Shown here in pieces: positions 1 to 8,216 of a DNA stretch of 64,000 nucleotides. Origin of the DNA: Flavobacteriaceae bacterium (GTDB taxonomy: Bacteria; Bacteroidota; Bacteroidia; Flavobacteriales; Flavobacteriaceae); assembly GCA_016780065.1 (NCBI GenBank), contig JADHML010000001.1:82747-146746 (forward strand), given 5' to 3'. Both the position numbers and the translations under genes were made by a program. Below the pieces are notes generated by a model. That model searched no databases, was not told the origin of the DNA, and worked only from the letters and a program-made list of their open reading frames with translations. Position 1 is the first letter of the stretch. Every line of letters begins with the position of its first letter.

Positions 1-216
1 GTACACAGGCAATTGTATGGTAACGTACGGTACTTGATCTGTATCATTGAGGTCAAACCTTGGTGATTGATCGGTTTTATTTTTATTACGGACATAGTTG
101 ATTAGCAAACTAAGTTGACTAATGGCATATAAAAAAATCAGTAATAGAGCGAGCGCATATAGGCCCATGAGTAGGGCGGAAACTGGGACAAGGATGTCGG
201 ACCAATCAAAATCCAT
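1..216 (-). CDS. Family 2 glycosyltransferase, N-terminal part (cut by window edge)
   Basis: Reading the minus strand from the ATG at 216 gives about 72 residues that run off the window edge. They begin MDFDWSDI, continue through one hydrophobic segment (about residues 10-38), then a basic stretch, and reach PYVTIQLPVY. That last motif is the usual start of a membrane-anchored family 2 glycosyltransferase domain (cellulose-synthase-like type). The ATG follows directly on the TAA of the upstream glycosyltransferase gene, so the two are co-transcribed as the tail of the arsenosugar operon. The acceptor and sugar cannot be read from this fragment. The ORF track omits it because it is partial. 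Confidence 0.7.
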   Translation of the reverse strand, partial: MDFDWSDILVPVSALLMGLYALALLLIFLYAISQLSLLINYVRNKNKTDQSPRFDLNDTDQVPYVTIQLPVY

Positions 217-903
217 TTACCTGAGTGTATATTTAAAAATCCAGTAGAGGATTTTTACTCCGGCAAATATAGCACCTTTTATGGTTCCTGATACCTTTGA
301 AACCCCTATTCTATTTCTATATTTTACAGGGATTTCTAGATATTTCACTTTTTGTTTGAGGACTTTGAGTTGCATCTCAACGGTCCACCCATAGGTTTTA
401 TCAGACATGTTGAGTGCTAGAAGCTTGTCATATCGAATGGCTCTAAAAGGTCCCAGATCTGTAAATCTGGCTCCAAAAAACAATTTCATAAGTGTTGTTG
501 CCAAAGCATTTCCAAAAATTTGCGGGAAGGTCATCGCACCTTTTTCTCTCAATCTAGAGACTCTTGCACCGATTACAAAATCGACCTTATTTTGGATGAT
601 GGGTGCAACAATTTCTGTAAGCTGTTCAGGGTAATCTGAGTAATCTCCATCTAAAAACACAACAATGTTTGGTGGGTTTTCCGCACATTTTTCCAATCCT
701 TTCAAACAGGCATATCCATATCCTTTTCTTGGTTCGTAACAAACAGTGGCACCTGCTTGTTGAGCAATTTCTGAGGTCTTGTCAGTAGAGCCATTATCCA
801 CAACGATGGTTTCAGATACAATTTGAGGAATATCCTTAATGACCTTACCAATTGAGGGCGCCTCATTGAAGGCAGGGATGATGACAGTAATTCTAGGGTT
901 CAA
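217..903 (-). CDS. Family 2 glycosyltransferase (dolichyl-phosphate mannose synthase-like)
   Basis: This 228-residue protein has the GT-A fold signatures of family 2 enzymes: VIIPAFNE near residue 8, VVDNGSTD near 34, and the metal/nucleotide-binding DGDYSDYP near 85, followed by a DLGPFRAI segment near 150. It resembles polyprenyl-phosphate glycosyltransferases. A hydrophobic C-terminal stretch could associate with the membrane. It overlaps the Fe-S protein gene by 4 bp and abuts the next glycosyltransferase gene, so it belongs to the same transcript as the arsenosugar genes. A role in attaching an arsenosugar or building an arsenolipid is an inference from context only; the substrate is unknown. 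Confidence 0.85.
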   Translation of the reverse strand: MNPRITVIIPAFNEAPSIGKVIKDIPQIVSETIVVDNGSTDKTSEIAQQAGATVCYEPRKGYGYACLKGLEKCAENPPNIVVFLDGDYSDYPEQLTEIVAPIIQNKVDFVIGARVSRLREKGAMTFPQIFGNALATTLMKLFFGARFTDLGPFRAIRYDKLLALNMSDKTYGWTVEMQLKVLKQKVKYLEIPVKYRNRIGVSKVSGTIKGAIFAGVKILYWIFKYTLR

Positions 904-2450
904 AGGGTTTTTTTAAGCTCACCCAATAAATCGGAAGGGTTGTTCATAATAAGGCCACTATTCTTCATGCGAATTTCTGTGGCTACGTTTTCGAGTTTAA
1001 GTACACCCCTTGGACATACAGCCGAACAGATACCACATCCCACACAAGAAGAACGAACAATGTGCTCTCCCCTTTGGGCGTAAGCACGTACGTCTATTCC
1101 CATTTCACAGTAAACAGAACAGTTGCCACATGAAATGCATTGCCCGCCATTGGTTGTAATTCGAAACTTGGAAAACAAACGTTGTTGTAGGCCTAAAACG
1201 GCCGCCATCGGGCAACCAAATCGACACCACACCCGACTGCCCAAAATAGGGTAGAACCCAACACCAATCACCCCGCTAAACGCGGCGCCGATACCAAACC
1301 CGTACCATTCCCTGAGTTTATAGCTGTTCACAAAAAACAATTGATTGGCATCCGCAGTGTGGTTCATGACGATCAGCGCCAAAACAATGGTACCCAAGGT
1401 GCCCAAAGTGATCAGTGCATCTTTATTAAGTGCCTTTCTTTTAAAACCATATATTACGGCCATTACCAGAACAATCAATCCGATACTTCCATAGACGAAC
1501 TGGTCTTGGGTGATTCCTAACAGGTTGTTGTTTTTCTCCAAATAACTATATAAAACCGCCAAGGTCATAACAGTCACAAAAAACAAAACCAAATGCACCG
1601 ACCAACGCTCAAGTTTCCAAACCCATTTCTTTTTGCTAGAAAGTTGACGAAATGGATCGCCTGCCGTTTCAGCCAATCCCCCACAACCACATACCCAAGA
1701 ACAATACCATCTTTTCCCAAAAAAATATGTCAAAATAGGTGAAATGAGCACCACCATAAGCAAACCAAATAATAACATAAACATCCCCAAAGAACCGCTG
1801 TCCAGTTGGTTGTTGAGGTGCCAGTCATAAAAGAAGTCGTAGTCTAGCGGCCACATATTTTTGAGATCCATATCAAAATAGGCGTACTGAGGATTGAGTT
1901 TGGAGAGTATTTCGGGTATCAGAAAGGCGAATCCCAACTGGAAAAACATTACTGAAATGGTGCGCACGACTTGGTATCTGTTGTGCCGGTATTTGTGTAA
2001 AAATTTATATCCAAAAACAAGAATAGCAAGAGTGTACAGCGTTCCATAAACAAACCATTGGCTAGCAGGCTTTCCATTGAGTAATAAACTTAAGGAGTCA
2101 AAAAAACCTACCAGTCCAGAATTGTTCCCCTGACTGTTATAACCCAAAGTTTCTGGATACCAGTACAAGGCTACATAAAAAGCAGTTAGCACCACACCCA
2201 ATAACCATGCACTCCAGCCACGGTTGCTAAGTCCTTTGTGCCAAACACCGTTGTTTTTAATTCCTGGCAAAGTGCGATCGTACAAAGCATGGGTATAAAA
2301 TATACCTCCCAAAACAATTAGTGTCAATGCCACAAACAGAAGCCAGTTCTGAGAGTTTTTGTTAAATAGGGAAGTAGTCAAGACCAACAAACCTAATACC
2401 GCTTGCATTGCTCCGAAAAAGAAATACGTATTTCGAGTTTTTGACGTCAT
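900..2450 (-). CDS. Polyferredoxin-type 4Fe-4S membrane protein (NapH/NosR/CcoG-like)
   Basis: A 516-residue integral membrane protein with many hydrophobic segments and four cysteine clusters. CSWVCGCGG lies near residue 250 and CRFGCP near 409; both face the membrane core, as in NapH/NosR proteins. The two C-terminal clusters, CISCGNCSVYC (about 438) and CVGCGICSAVCP (about 469), are classical 4Fe-4S ferredoxin motifs. The protein should pass electrons between the membrane and a soluble partner. The neighbouring flavin oxidoreductase gene overlaps it by 4 bp, suggesting a two-part electron pathway. Its position downstream of arsM/arsS suggests a link to organoarsenic chemistry, but the reaction is not identifiable from sequence. 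Confidence 0.85.
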   Translation of the reverse strand: MTSKTRNTYFFFGAMQAVLGLLVLTTSLFNKNSQNWLLFVALTLIVLGGIFYTHALYDRTLPGIKNNGVWHKGLSNRGWSAWLLGVVLTAFYVALYWYPETLGYNSQGNNSGLVGFFDSLSLLLNGKPASQWFVYGTLYTLAILVFGYKFLHKYRHNRYQVVRTISVMFFQLGFAFLIPEILSKLNPQYAYFDMDLKNMWPLDYDFFYDWHLNNQLDSGSLGMFMLLFGLLMVVLISPILTYFFGKRWYCSWVCGCGGLAETAGDPFRQLSSKKKWVWKLERWSVHLVLFFVTVMTLAVLYSYLEKNNNLLGITQDQFVYGSIGLIVLVMAVIYGFKRKALNKDALITLGTLGTIVLALIVMNHTADANQLFFVNSYKLREWYGFGIGAAFSGVIGVGFYPILGSRVWCRFGCPMAAVLGLQQRLFSKFRITTNGGQCISCGNCSVYCEMGIDVRAYAQRGEHIVRSSCVGCGICSAVCPRGVLKLENVATEIRMKNSGLIMNNPSDLLGELKKTL

Positions 2451-3724
2451 ACAGCTAATTGGGTGTTAAAAGTTTGTTTAATATGTTGCACGGGACTTCG
2501 GTACAGTTCTGGGTCAAAAAGGGCTTCTTGCAAATGCTTTATGACATACTCATATGCTTTCCCTTCATTTAACCATTGGTCTATACAATCGTGGCGTAAG
2601 CGTATACCCAAGGAGTGTATACCCAACACACGTTGGCTGCTTTTGTCATATGCAATCCGAAGGGCTTTGTTGTTTGCTGACCAATAGAGATGTTGTTCAT
2701 TTTTTTGTTTTTGAGTATGAACCCTACCATAGGTCTGGTATTCAATATCAAAAAACTTAGCTGAATTGAACCACTGTCCAGGATTGTATTCTTTTGGCAT
2801 CCCCATGATGGTTTGAGCAACGGTCTCGCCCATAATCCTGCCAGTGTACCAAACAGCCTCCACTGAAGGACGCCCTTCGAGAGGGTGTCTTTGTTGGGCA
2901 CAATCGCCAATGGCATAAATGTCAGGTAGGTTTGTTTTTAAATGGCGATCTACCAATACACCTCTATCTGTTTCGATGATACTTTTGGTTAGAAAACCAA
3001 TGTTGGGAGATACTCCAGCAGCAAGTCCAACCCATTGACAAGGTATTTGTTCGCCGCTGTGAGTTACAACACCCGCAACAGATCCATTATCATCAGAAAT
3101 AATTTCTTTGAGTTCGGTAGAAAGCCTCAAATCGATTCCATGTTTTTTTATGTGATCACCAATTATTGAGGCTTCTTCGTGAGGTAAGACCCCGTTCCAG
3201 AAGGCGGTTTCTCTAACCAAGAAAGTAACTTTCTTTCCTCGGCTAACTAACATTTCAGCCAATTCTACCCCTATCAACCCGCCTCCTACAATGACAGCTC
3301 TGTCAATTTTGGGAGTGGAAGCTTCCAAGGCTTCCAAATCTTGTTTGTGATACAGTCCTTGAACCCCTTGTAGATGCTCCCCTGGCCATCCATAACGATT
3401 TGGCATTGAACCAGTGGCAATGATGAGCACATCATAATCAATGTTTTGTTTGTCTGCCAGTATCAAGGTTTTATTTGTTGGATCTATTTTGTCAACCCGT
3501 CCACGCAAGCGTTCAATTTTATTCTGATTCCAGAACTCCTCCTCGTAAGGGTAGGTGTGCTCAAATTTCATATGCCCCATATACACATACATTAGAGCAG
3601 TACGCGAAAAAAAGGCGTCCGATTCGTCAGAGATCAATAAAATCTTATCATCACCCATCTTGCGTAAGTGCCGTGCGGCAGTTACTCCAGAAATTCCGTT
3701 TCCGATAATGACTATTTTTCGCAT
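2447..3724 (-). CDS. FAD/NAD(P)-dependent pyridine nucleotide-disulfide-type oxidoreductase
   Basis: The 425-residue protein has an N-terminal FAD-binding Rossmann motif (IGNGISGVTAARHL, residues 7-20), a second dinucleotide motif (VIVGGGLIGVELAE, near 147), and the FAD-contacting IYAIGDCAQ near 270. This is the layout of NAD(P)H:rubredoxin/nitrite reductase-type flavoproteins that reduce small redox partners. I see no CxxC redox-active disulfide near the N-terminus, so it is probably not a disulfide reductase. It overlaps the genes on both sides by 1-4 bp. In this operon it probably feeds electrons to the adjacent polyferredoxin or to an arsenic-modifying step; that pairing is inferred from gene order. 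Confidence 0.85.
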   Translation of the reverse strand: MRKIVIIGNGISGVTAARHLRKMGDDKILLISDESDAFFSRTALMYVYMGHMKFEHTYPYEEEFWNQNKIERLRGRVDKIDPTNKTLILADKQNIDYDVLIIATGSMPNRYGWPGEHLQGVQGLYHKQDLEALEASTPKIDRAVIVGGGLIGVELAEMLVSRGKKVTFLVRETAFWNGVLPHEEASIIGDHIKKHGIDLRLSTELKEIISDDNGSVAGVVTHSGEQIPCQWVGLAAGVSPNIGFLTKSIIETDRGVLVDRHLKTNLPDIYAIGDCAQQRHPLEGRPSVEAVWYTGRIMGETVAQTIMGMPKEYNPGQWFNSAKFFDIEYQTYGRVHTQKQKNEQHLYWSANNKALRIAYDKSSQRVLGIHSLGIRLRHDCIDQWLNEGKAYEYVIKHLQEALFDPELYRSPVQHIKQTFNTQLAV

Positions 3725-4416
3725 TATTTTTCGTTTAAAGACCAGTCGTATCGTTGGTATTTGATGGGATGATCACTTTTCAATGGTGTTTCTATGTATA
3801 AATTTATAAAATCCAATACACTTCCATGCTGAAGGAAATCTTCCTCAAACCATTTAAAAATTTTAGAGAGTTGAATTTGGGGTTTGTTTAGGTTGTTTTT
3901 TGAGAGGTCATTTAAGAATTTTTTTGTTGCTCGATTCAGCTGTTCATGTAGGGAATGTGCTTCGTATGCCTGTCTTTCCAAATCCGGGCAAGATCGCGAG
4001 GCACAATTGATGGCAAAATGAATTTGTGGTGTATTCATCTTTCGCAATATTTCATGCTCAATATGGTTAAGATTGAGAGGCTTGCCTTGATATAAAAATA
4101 CATCTCTTCGCCATGGGTTGACTAGCAATAATATCGATTTTAAAGGATAATGATCTAAAATAAGCTGAACCGTACATGCATTATACACATTAATCCAATA
4201 AGAGAGTTTTTCGGGTTTTGACCAATCTTCTTTTGGTGTATTTCCTTCTAAATATTGGATGTATTCGATGAGTTTGTCTGGATTTTTTTGCCAAGACTTA
4301 TAATCCACGTTTCCAGCTTCGTCTACATAAACCTTCAATAAGGAAGTCCACGACTCGTGGGTGGGTTGTGCCCATGTAAATAGACTCAAAAACAATAAGG
4401 GAACAAAAACTTTCAT
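3724..4416 (-). CDS. DUF547 domain protein, exported
   Basis: The track ORF opens at a TTG (MLLRLMKVF). The ATG at 4416, giving MKVFVPLLFLSLFTWA, is the better start: it lies just after the arsM stop and begins directly with a signal peptide cleaved after WAQ. The mature part carries the DUF547 features YWINVYNACTVQLIL and FAINCASRSCPDL, with the conserved Cys pair in ASRSCPDL. DUF547 proteins are widespread in Bacteroidota and have no firmly assigned activity. The gene sits between arsM and the flavin oxidoreductase and shares their operon. An envelope location is predicted; the function is unknown. Confidence 0.8.
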   Translation of the reverse strand: MKVFVPLLFLSLFTWAQPTHESWTSLLKVYVDEAGNVDYKSWQKNPDKLIEYIQYLEGNTPKEDWSKPEKLSYWINVYNACTVQLILDHYPLKSILLLVNPWRRDVFLYQGKPLNLNHIEHEILRKMNTPQIHFAINCASRSCPDLERQAYEAHSLHEQLNRATKKFLNDLSKNNLNKPQIQLSKIFKWFEEDFLQHGSVLDFINLYIETPLKSDHPIKYQRYDWSLNEK

Positions 4417-4421
4417 AAGTC

Positions 4422-5390
4422 TTAACAACAACCCCCTCCGTCGTAATGGAAAGTAGGTTCAGAAATAAAAATATCTGATCGATTTAGTTTTAATAGCTTT
4501 TGTGCGGTTTTATCGCAGACAGACAAGGGTTGGTTGCGCAACAACACATGTCCGTTATGGTCATCATAATAGTCATCCGCTCCGAAATATATAGCAGCCC
4601 GTCCTGTAAATACGCAAGGTCCATCTGAGGGCATTGGGTCTTTGATCGCGCATACCTCAATGCTTTCGATGTAGATTAGTTCTGAAGTGTCATAATGTGT
4701 GGGGTCTAAAACACGATAGGGTTTTCTACTCCTGATTTCAATGGTTCCAAAACCGACGTCTGTTAGAAGCTTAATGTATTCAGCTATTGGCAAGGCGCCA
4801 CTTAAACACAAAGCCCTTAATTGTGCATCCTCACGAAGTGTTTCATTCATTTTTTGTTCACAAGTGGGATCGCTCATCACCAGCTTACCGTGGGGTTTTA
4901 ACACACGGTACATTTCTTGCAAAGCTTTCCTTACATCTTCTTCTTTGAAGATATTAAACAAGCAGTTTTGTGCTGCTACATCAATGGTTTTATCTTCAAT
5001 GGGCAGTTCTAGGGCATCTCCTTTTTTGAGTTGTATAAAATTGGGGTTAAACCAATCATTCTCTTGAGCGGCTTTTTCAAAATTTTTACCACAAGCTTCA
5101 AGCATTTCATCTACGACATCGACTCCGATTATCGCCCCTTTTCTTCTTGAGAAATAGGCAAACTGAAGCAACTCCATACCCCCTCCCACACCCACATAAA
5201 GCACATTGGGGCTGTTGCCGAGGTCTCTAGGGTGTGCGGTGCTTCCACATCCATAATTCATTTCTTGCATGATTTTTGGGATGCTGAGTCCAGGTAATTC
5301 CCAAATAGGATTGGTTGTACAACATAGGCCAACATCTGGAGTTAGTGCTGCTTCTTTGTAAACATTTTTTGTGGTTTCTAGATAGCTCAT
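4422..5390 (-). CDS. arsM: Arsenosugar-type arsenite S-adenosylmethyltransferase
   Basis: This 322-residue class I methyltransferase has a SAM-binding motif (VLYVGVGGGMELL, near 64), an acidic strand end (GVDVVDEML), and the methyltransferase-domain motif VAAQNCLFNIF. The C-terminal extension includes TGRAAIYFGADDYYDDHNGHVL and ends in a GGGCC tail, both typical of ArsM enzymes of arsenosugar clusters. Cysteines near the N-terminus (GLCCTTN) and CEQKMN supply candidate arsenite ligands. It should methylate As(III) to dimethylated species, the precursor for ArsS. It overlaps the nucleoside phosphorylase gene by 4 bp and belongs to the five-gene core cluster. The family identification is strong from its motifs and neighbours. 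Confidence 0.92.
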   Translation of the reverse strand: MSYLETTKNVYKEAALTPDVGLCCTTNPIWELPGLSIPKIMQEMNYGCGSTAHPRDLGNSPNVLYVGVGGGMELLQFAYFSRRKGAIIGVDVVDEMLEACGKNFEKAAQENDWFNPNFIQLKKGDALELPIEDKTIDVAAQNCLFNIFKEEDVRKALQEMYRVLKPHGKLVMSDPTCEQKMNETLREDAQLRALCLSGALPIAEYIKLLTDVGFGTIEIRSRKPYRVLDPTHYDTSELIYIESIEVCAIKDPMPSDGPCVFTGRAAIYFGADDYYDDHNGHVLLRNQPLSVCDKTAQKLLKLNRSDIFISEPTFHYDGGGCC

Positions 5391-6199
5391 AAAGATTTGA
5401 TTGTTAGGGTGAAAATTTTGATAATTGATGGCTCGGCTTTTTCTGCAAGCATCATAATTTCGGGGATGTTAATAGGGCTAAGGTTTTCAGGGTCACACTC
5501 ATCTGTTAGGATGGAAATGGCGGCACAGGGCAGGTCAAGATGATTGGCAACAATCACTTCCGGGACTGTTGACATACCTACCGCATCTGCACCAATGATG
5601 CCCAAGTAACGATATTCAGCACGTGTTTCGAGATGTGGACCTACCACAGAAGCATATACTCCCTCATTTAGAAGAATGTTGTGTTTTTCTGCCGCTTGTC
5701 GGAGGGTTTTATTAAGTAATTTGTCATAGGGTGCAATCATGTCAACAAACCGTTCTCCAAAAGATTCCACTCCCTTAAATGCCAAAGGGGATCCTCCCTG
5801 TAAGTTGATATGATCCGTCAAAAGCATGAGTTCTCCTTTTTTAAACTGTTTGTTGATGGCTCCTGCGGCATTACTAATGAGTAAGTGCTTGATTCCCAAA
5901 GCATGCATCACTCGAACAGGAAAGGTGATTTGCAACAAATCATAACCCTCATACAGGTGGAACCGTCCTTGCATGACGATGACTGTTTTTCCGCCCAATC
6001 GACCATAATGAAGCTTGCCTTTGTGAAATTCTACTCGAGAAGCTGGAAAATGAGGAATGTGATTATAACTCAAACTTTCTTGAATCTCCATATGGGTTAC
6101 CAATTTGCCCATGCCTGTGCCCAATATGATGCCAATTTCTGGAGCATCAAACCCTTTTTCTGTCAAATACTCAACTGCTTCTTCAATTTGTTCTTTCAT
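5387..6199 (-). CDS. Purine-nucleoside phosphorylase
   Basis: At 270 residues this matches the trimeric purine nucleoside phosphorylase family. Visible motifs are GIILGTGMGKL (phosphate site), HKGKLHYGRLGGK, LLISNAAGAINKQF, HINLQGGSPL and the purine-site stretch GADAVGMSTVPEVIVA. The usual reaction is phosphorolysis of inosine or guanosine. Placed between arsM and the TIGR04282 glycosyltransferase gene, it probably handles nucleoside intermediates of arsenosugar synthesis, for example releasing adenine from a 5'-deoxyarsinoyl-adenosine formed by ArsS and leaving an arsinoyl ribose-1-phosphate. That role is inferred from the pathway; ordinary purine salvage remains possible. Confidence 0.9.
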   Translation of the reverse strand: MKEQIEEAVEYLTEKGFDAPEIGIILGTGMGKLVTHMEIQESLSYNHIPHFPASRVEFHKGKLHYGRLGGKTVIVMQGRFHLYEGYDLLQITFPVRVMHALGIKHLLISNAAGAINKQFKKGELMLLTDHINLQGGSPLAFKGVESFGERFVDMIAPYDKLLNKTLRQAAEKHNILLNEGVYASVVGPHLETRAEYRYLGIIGADAVGMSTVPEVIVANHLDLPCAAISILTDECDPENLSPINIPEIMMLAEKAEPSIIKIFTLTIKSL

Positions 6200-6782
6200 G
6201 TGTATGTTGTATAAGTTTTGGAAATTGTTCTAAATCTTTTTGTGTGTCAATGTCAATGTGTGTATCAAGTAAGGAGTAGCAAAATGATTTACAATGGTCG
6301 AGGGTTTGATCCAAGACCTTGTCTGTGCTCCAGTCTACTTTATTAAAAATTTCTTTGAAGGGAGATTGCATACCCACTAAATAATATCCCCCGTCATGGG
6401 CGGGTCCTACGACAATTTCGTGTTTCTCTAGTTGTTCAAAAGCGTGTTGAATGATTGTACTGCTAAGATTGGGCAGATCACTTCCAATTAAGATTTGGTG
6501 GGTGTAGCCCATAGAAAAACCATCTAGAAGGGCATTACGCATTCGATCCCCTAGGTTATTGCCTCGTTGCATATACTTATGGTTTGTTTTAAAATCATCA
6601 TCATTGTCTACCCATTGGCTATAGTATACCGCATGTGCAAAGTTCTTACACGCTTTGGCAGTGCGTTTTATCAACGCGATATATACCTCCAGTGCTGCCC
6701 GATGACCGATTTGACTACCCAGTCGGGTTTTTACTTGACCCTCAACGGGGTTTTTTACAAAGACAATGATTCTTTTTTTCAT
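6183..6782 (-). CDS. TIGR04282-type arsenosugar biosynthesis glycosyltransferase (DUF2064)
   Basis: I choose the ATG at 6782 (MKKRIIVFVKNPVEGQVKTRLG) because it overlaps the arsS stop codon as ATGA. The seven extra residues in the track are less likely. The CofC/nucleotidyltransferase-like fold is shown by FVKNPVEGQVKTRLG at the N-terminus, ILIGSDLPNLS near 105, and the metal/product-site GPAHDGGYYLVGM near 130. In organoarsenic clusters this family sits next to arsS and is proposed to transfer or activate the arsenosugar moiety. It overlaps the phosphorylase gene by 17 bp, indicating translational coupling. The exact donor and acceptor are not determined by sequence. Confidence 0.85.
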   Translation of the reverse strand: MKKRIIVFVKNPVEGQVKTRLGSQIGHRAALEVYIALIKRTAKACKNFAHAVYYSQWVDNDDDFKTNHKYMQRGNNLGDRMRNALLDGFSMGYTHQILIGSDLPNLSSTIIQHAFEQLEKHEIVVGPAHDGGYYLVGMQSPFKEIFNKVDWSTDKVLDQTLDHCKSFCYSLLDTHIDIDTQKDLEQFPKLIQHTHERTN

Positions 6783-7819
6783 GAGTTCAAAGCGCCTTGA
6801 CAACTACTTCCAGCACCGGCAGTGCAACCATAGCAGTGTTGTGAAACTCGAATGCTGCGCTTGTTGATTTCAGGCTTATAACCACTGATGTGGTCGATCG
6901 GACCATTAATCTTCAAATTGAGCATTTGATTAAAATCACAATCGTACAAACTGCCGTCCCATCCTACAGATAGGGTGTTGGTACACATTACATTTTCTAA
7001 GGCTGTTGGATTGTATGCTAAAACCAATTCACGCATGTAGTCTTCATAATTTTCAGTGGCTAGCAAATAGTCTAAAAACCTGCTTATGGGCATATTTGTG
7101 ATGGTGTACAATTTATTGAATACGATGCCAAAATCCTCCAATAATGCTTTTTTGAAATCGGCTTCAAGTTCTTTTTGATCTCCTGGCAAAAAAGCACCTG
7201 CAGGATTGTATACCAGGTCGAGCTGAAGTTTGGAGTTGGGTTGTCCATATCCTAATGCATTGAGTGTTTGAAGGGCTTTGATTGATTTGTCAAATACTCC
7301 GTCTCCACGCTGACGATCTGTTTTGTTGCGGCTGTAAAACGGCAGAGAAGACACCACATGGACGTTGTGTTTAGCAAAAAACTCAGGAAGTTCTTTGTAG
7401 GTTTTGTTAGCAGTCAGTATGGTCAGATTCGAGCGCACAATGAGGTCATCAACATGTGTGCTAGATTCCTCAACAAACCAGCGGAAGTGGGGGTTCATTT
7501 CGGGCGCACCCCCAGTAAGGTCAAGAGTTGATATCCTATGGTTCTTACAAATGTCTAAACACATTTGGAGTGTTTTGCGTGTCATGATTTCTTTACGATC
7601 AGGACCTGCATCTACATGACAATGCGCACAAACTTGATTGCACATATAACCCATGTTTATTTGCAGAATTTCAAGTTTTTTGGGACTTAATTTCTGATCT
7701 ATACGATCAATGAATCGGGGCAATTCCCCATTTTCAAAGATGCCATTGGACAAAATCTCTAGTTGTCGATCTGTGTTAGATAGACTGTTTTGACGAGCGT
7801 GTAATGATTTTAGACCCAT
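6779..7819 (-). CDS. arsS: Arsenosugar biosynthesis radical SAM protein
   Basis: The 346-residue protein carries the radical SAM cluster motif CNQVCAHCHVDAGPDR near residue 58 (CxxxCxxC) and a SAM-binding TGGAPEMNPHFRWF segment near 100. The C-terminal auxiliary cysteine region CYGCTAGAGSSCQGAL is characteristic of the ArsS/DUF3641 type. ArsS joins the 5'-deoxyadenosyl group to dimethylarsinous acid, the committing step to arsenosugars. It abuts the AhpD-like gene upstream (1-nt overlap) and overlaps the TIGR04282 gene downstream. With arsM in the same operon the identification is secure. Confidence 0.93.
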   Translation of the reverse strand: MGLKSLHARQNSLSNTDRQLEILSNGIFENGELPRFIDRIDQKLSPKKLEILQINMGYMCNQVCAHCHVDAGPDRKEIMTRKTLQMCLDICKNHRISTLDLTGGAPEMNPHFRWFVEESSTHVDDLIVRSNLTILTANKTYKELPEFFAKHNVHVVSSLPFYSRNKTDRQRGDGVFDKSIKALQTLNALGYGQPNSKLQLDLVYNPAGAFLPGDQKELEADFKKALLEDFGIVFNKLYTITNMPISRFLDYLLATENYEDYMRELVLAYNPTALENVMCTNTLSVGWDGSLYDCDFNQMLNLKINGPIDHISGYKPEINKRSIRVSQHCYGCTAGAGSSCQGALNS

Positions 7820-8154
7820 TACATACTGAGTTTGTCATGAATATTCATCATTTGCACTCCATGCACCAAGGCTGCTCCACTTTTGATAGCGGCACCTACA
7901 TGAACAGCTTCCATCATTTCTTCCTTCTCAATTCCTCGTTTTAGCCCATCTTGGGTATATGCATCAATACAGTAAGGGCATTGGACTACATGTGATACGG
8001 CAAGAGCGATTAGAGATTTTTCACGAGCTGTTAGGGCTCCTGATTCAAATACAGCGTTGTAGTATTCAAAAAATTTATCTCCTAGTTCTTTATTCCAATT
8101 TGTGATATCGCCAAATTTTTTAAGATCTTGAGGTTTGTAATAGGTTTTTTCCAT
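7819..8154 (-). CDS. Arsenosugar-associated AhpD/carboxymuconolactone decarboxylase-like protein
   Basis: A 111-residue protein of the CMD/AhpD family with the redox motif CPYCIDAY preceded by ALAVSHVV and followed by GLKRGIEKEEMMEAVHVGAAIKSG. AhpD-like proteins use the CxxC pair as a thiol reductant. This short subtype typically accompanies arsS and is named an arsenosugar biosynthesis-associated peroxidase-like protein. It is the first gene of the operon, 17 nt downstream of the likely start of transcription set by a TACATTTG box. It may keep arsenic or thiol intermediates reduced, which is inference. Confidence 0.88.
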   Translation of the reverse strand: MEKTYYKPQDLKKFGDITNWNKELGDKFFEYYNAVFESGALTAREKSLIALAVSHVVQCPYCIDAYTQDGLKRGIEKEEMMEAVHVGAAIKSGAALVHGVQMMNIHDKLSM

Positions 8155-8176
8155 GTTTCTAAATAAAGATGATTCT

Positions 8177-8184
8177 CAAATGTA
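8177..8184 (-). promoter_or_regulatory. -7 box of the arsenosugar operon promoter
   Basis: On the minus strand the sequence TACATTTG matches the Bacteroidota TAnnTTTG box and lies 23 nt before the first ATG (8154). A TTTT about 20 nt upstream is a poor -33 element. The box is framed by the inverted repeat CTCAAA (8175-8180) and TTTGAG (8189-8194), which could be an operator. Position and consensus support the promoter; the operator is a guess. Confidence 0.5.
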
Positions 8185-8216
8185 TGATTTTGAGTCTAAA
8201 GCCTAAAATCTGTCAA

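Noticed and set aside
2581-2916. 111-residue minus-strand ORF inside the flavin oxidoreductase gene
   Set aside because: A shadow frame of a well-supported gene; no domain features.
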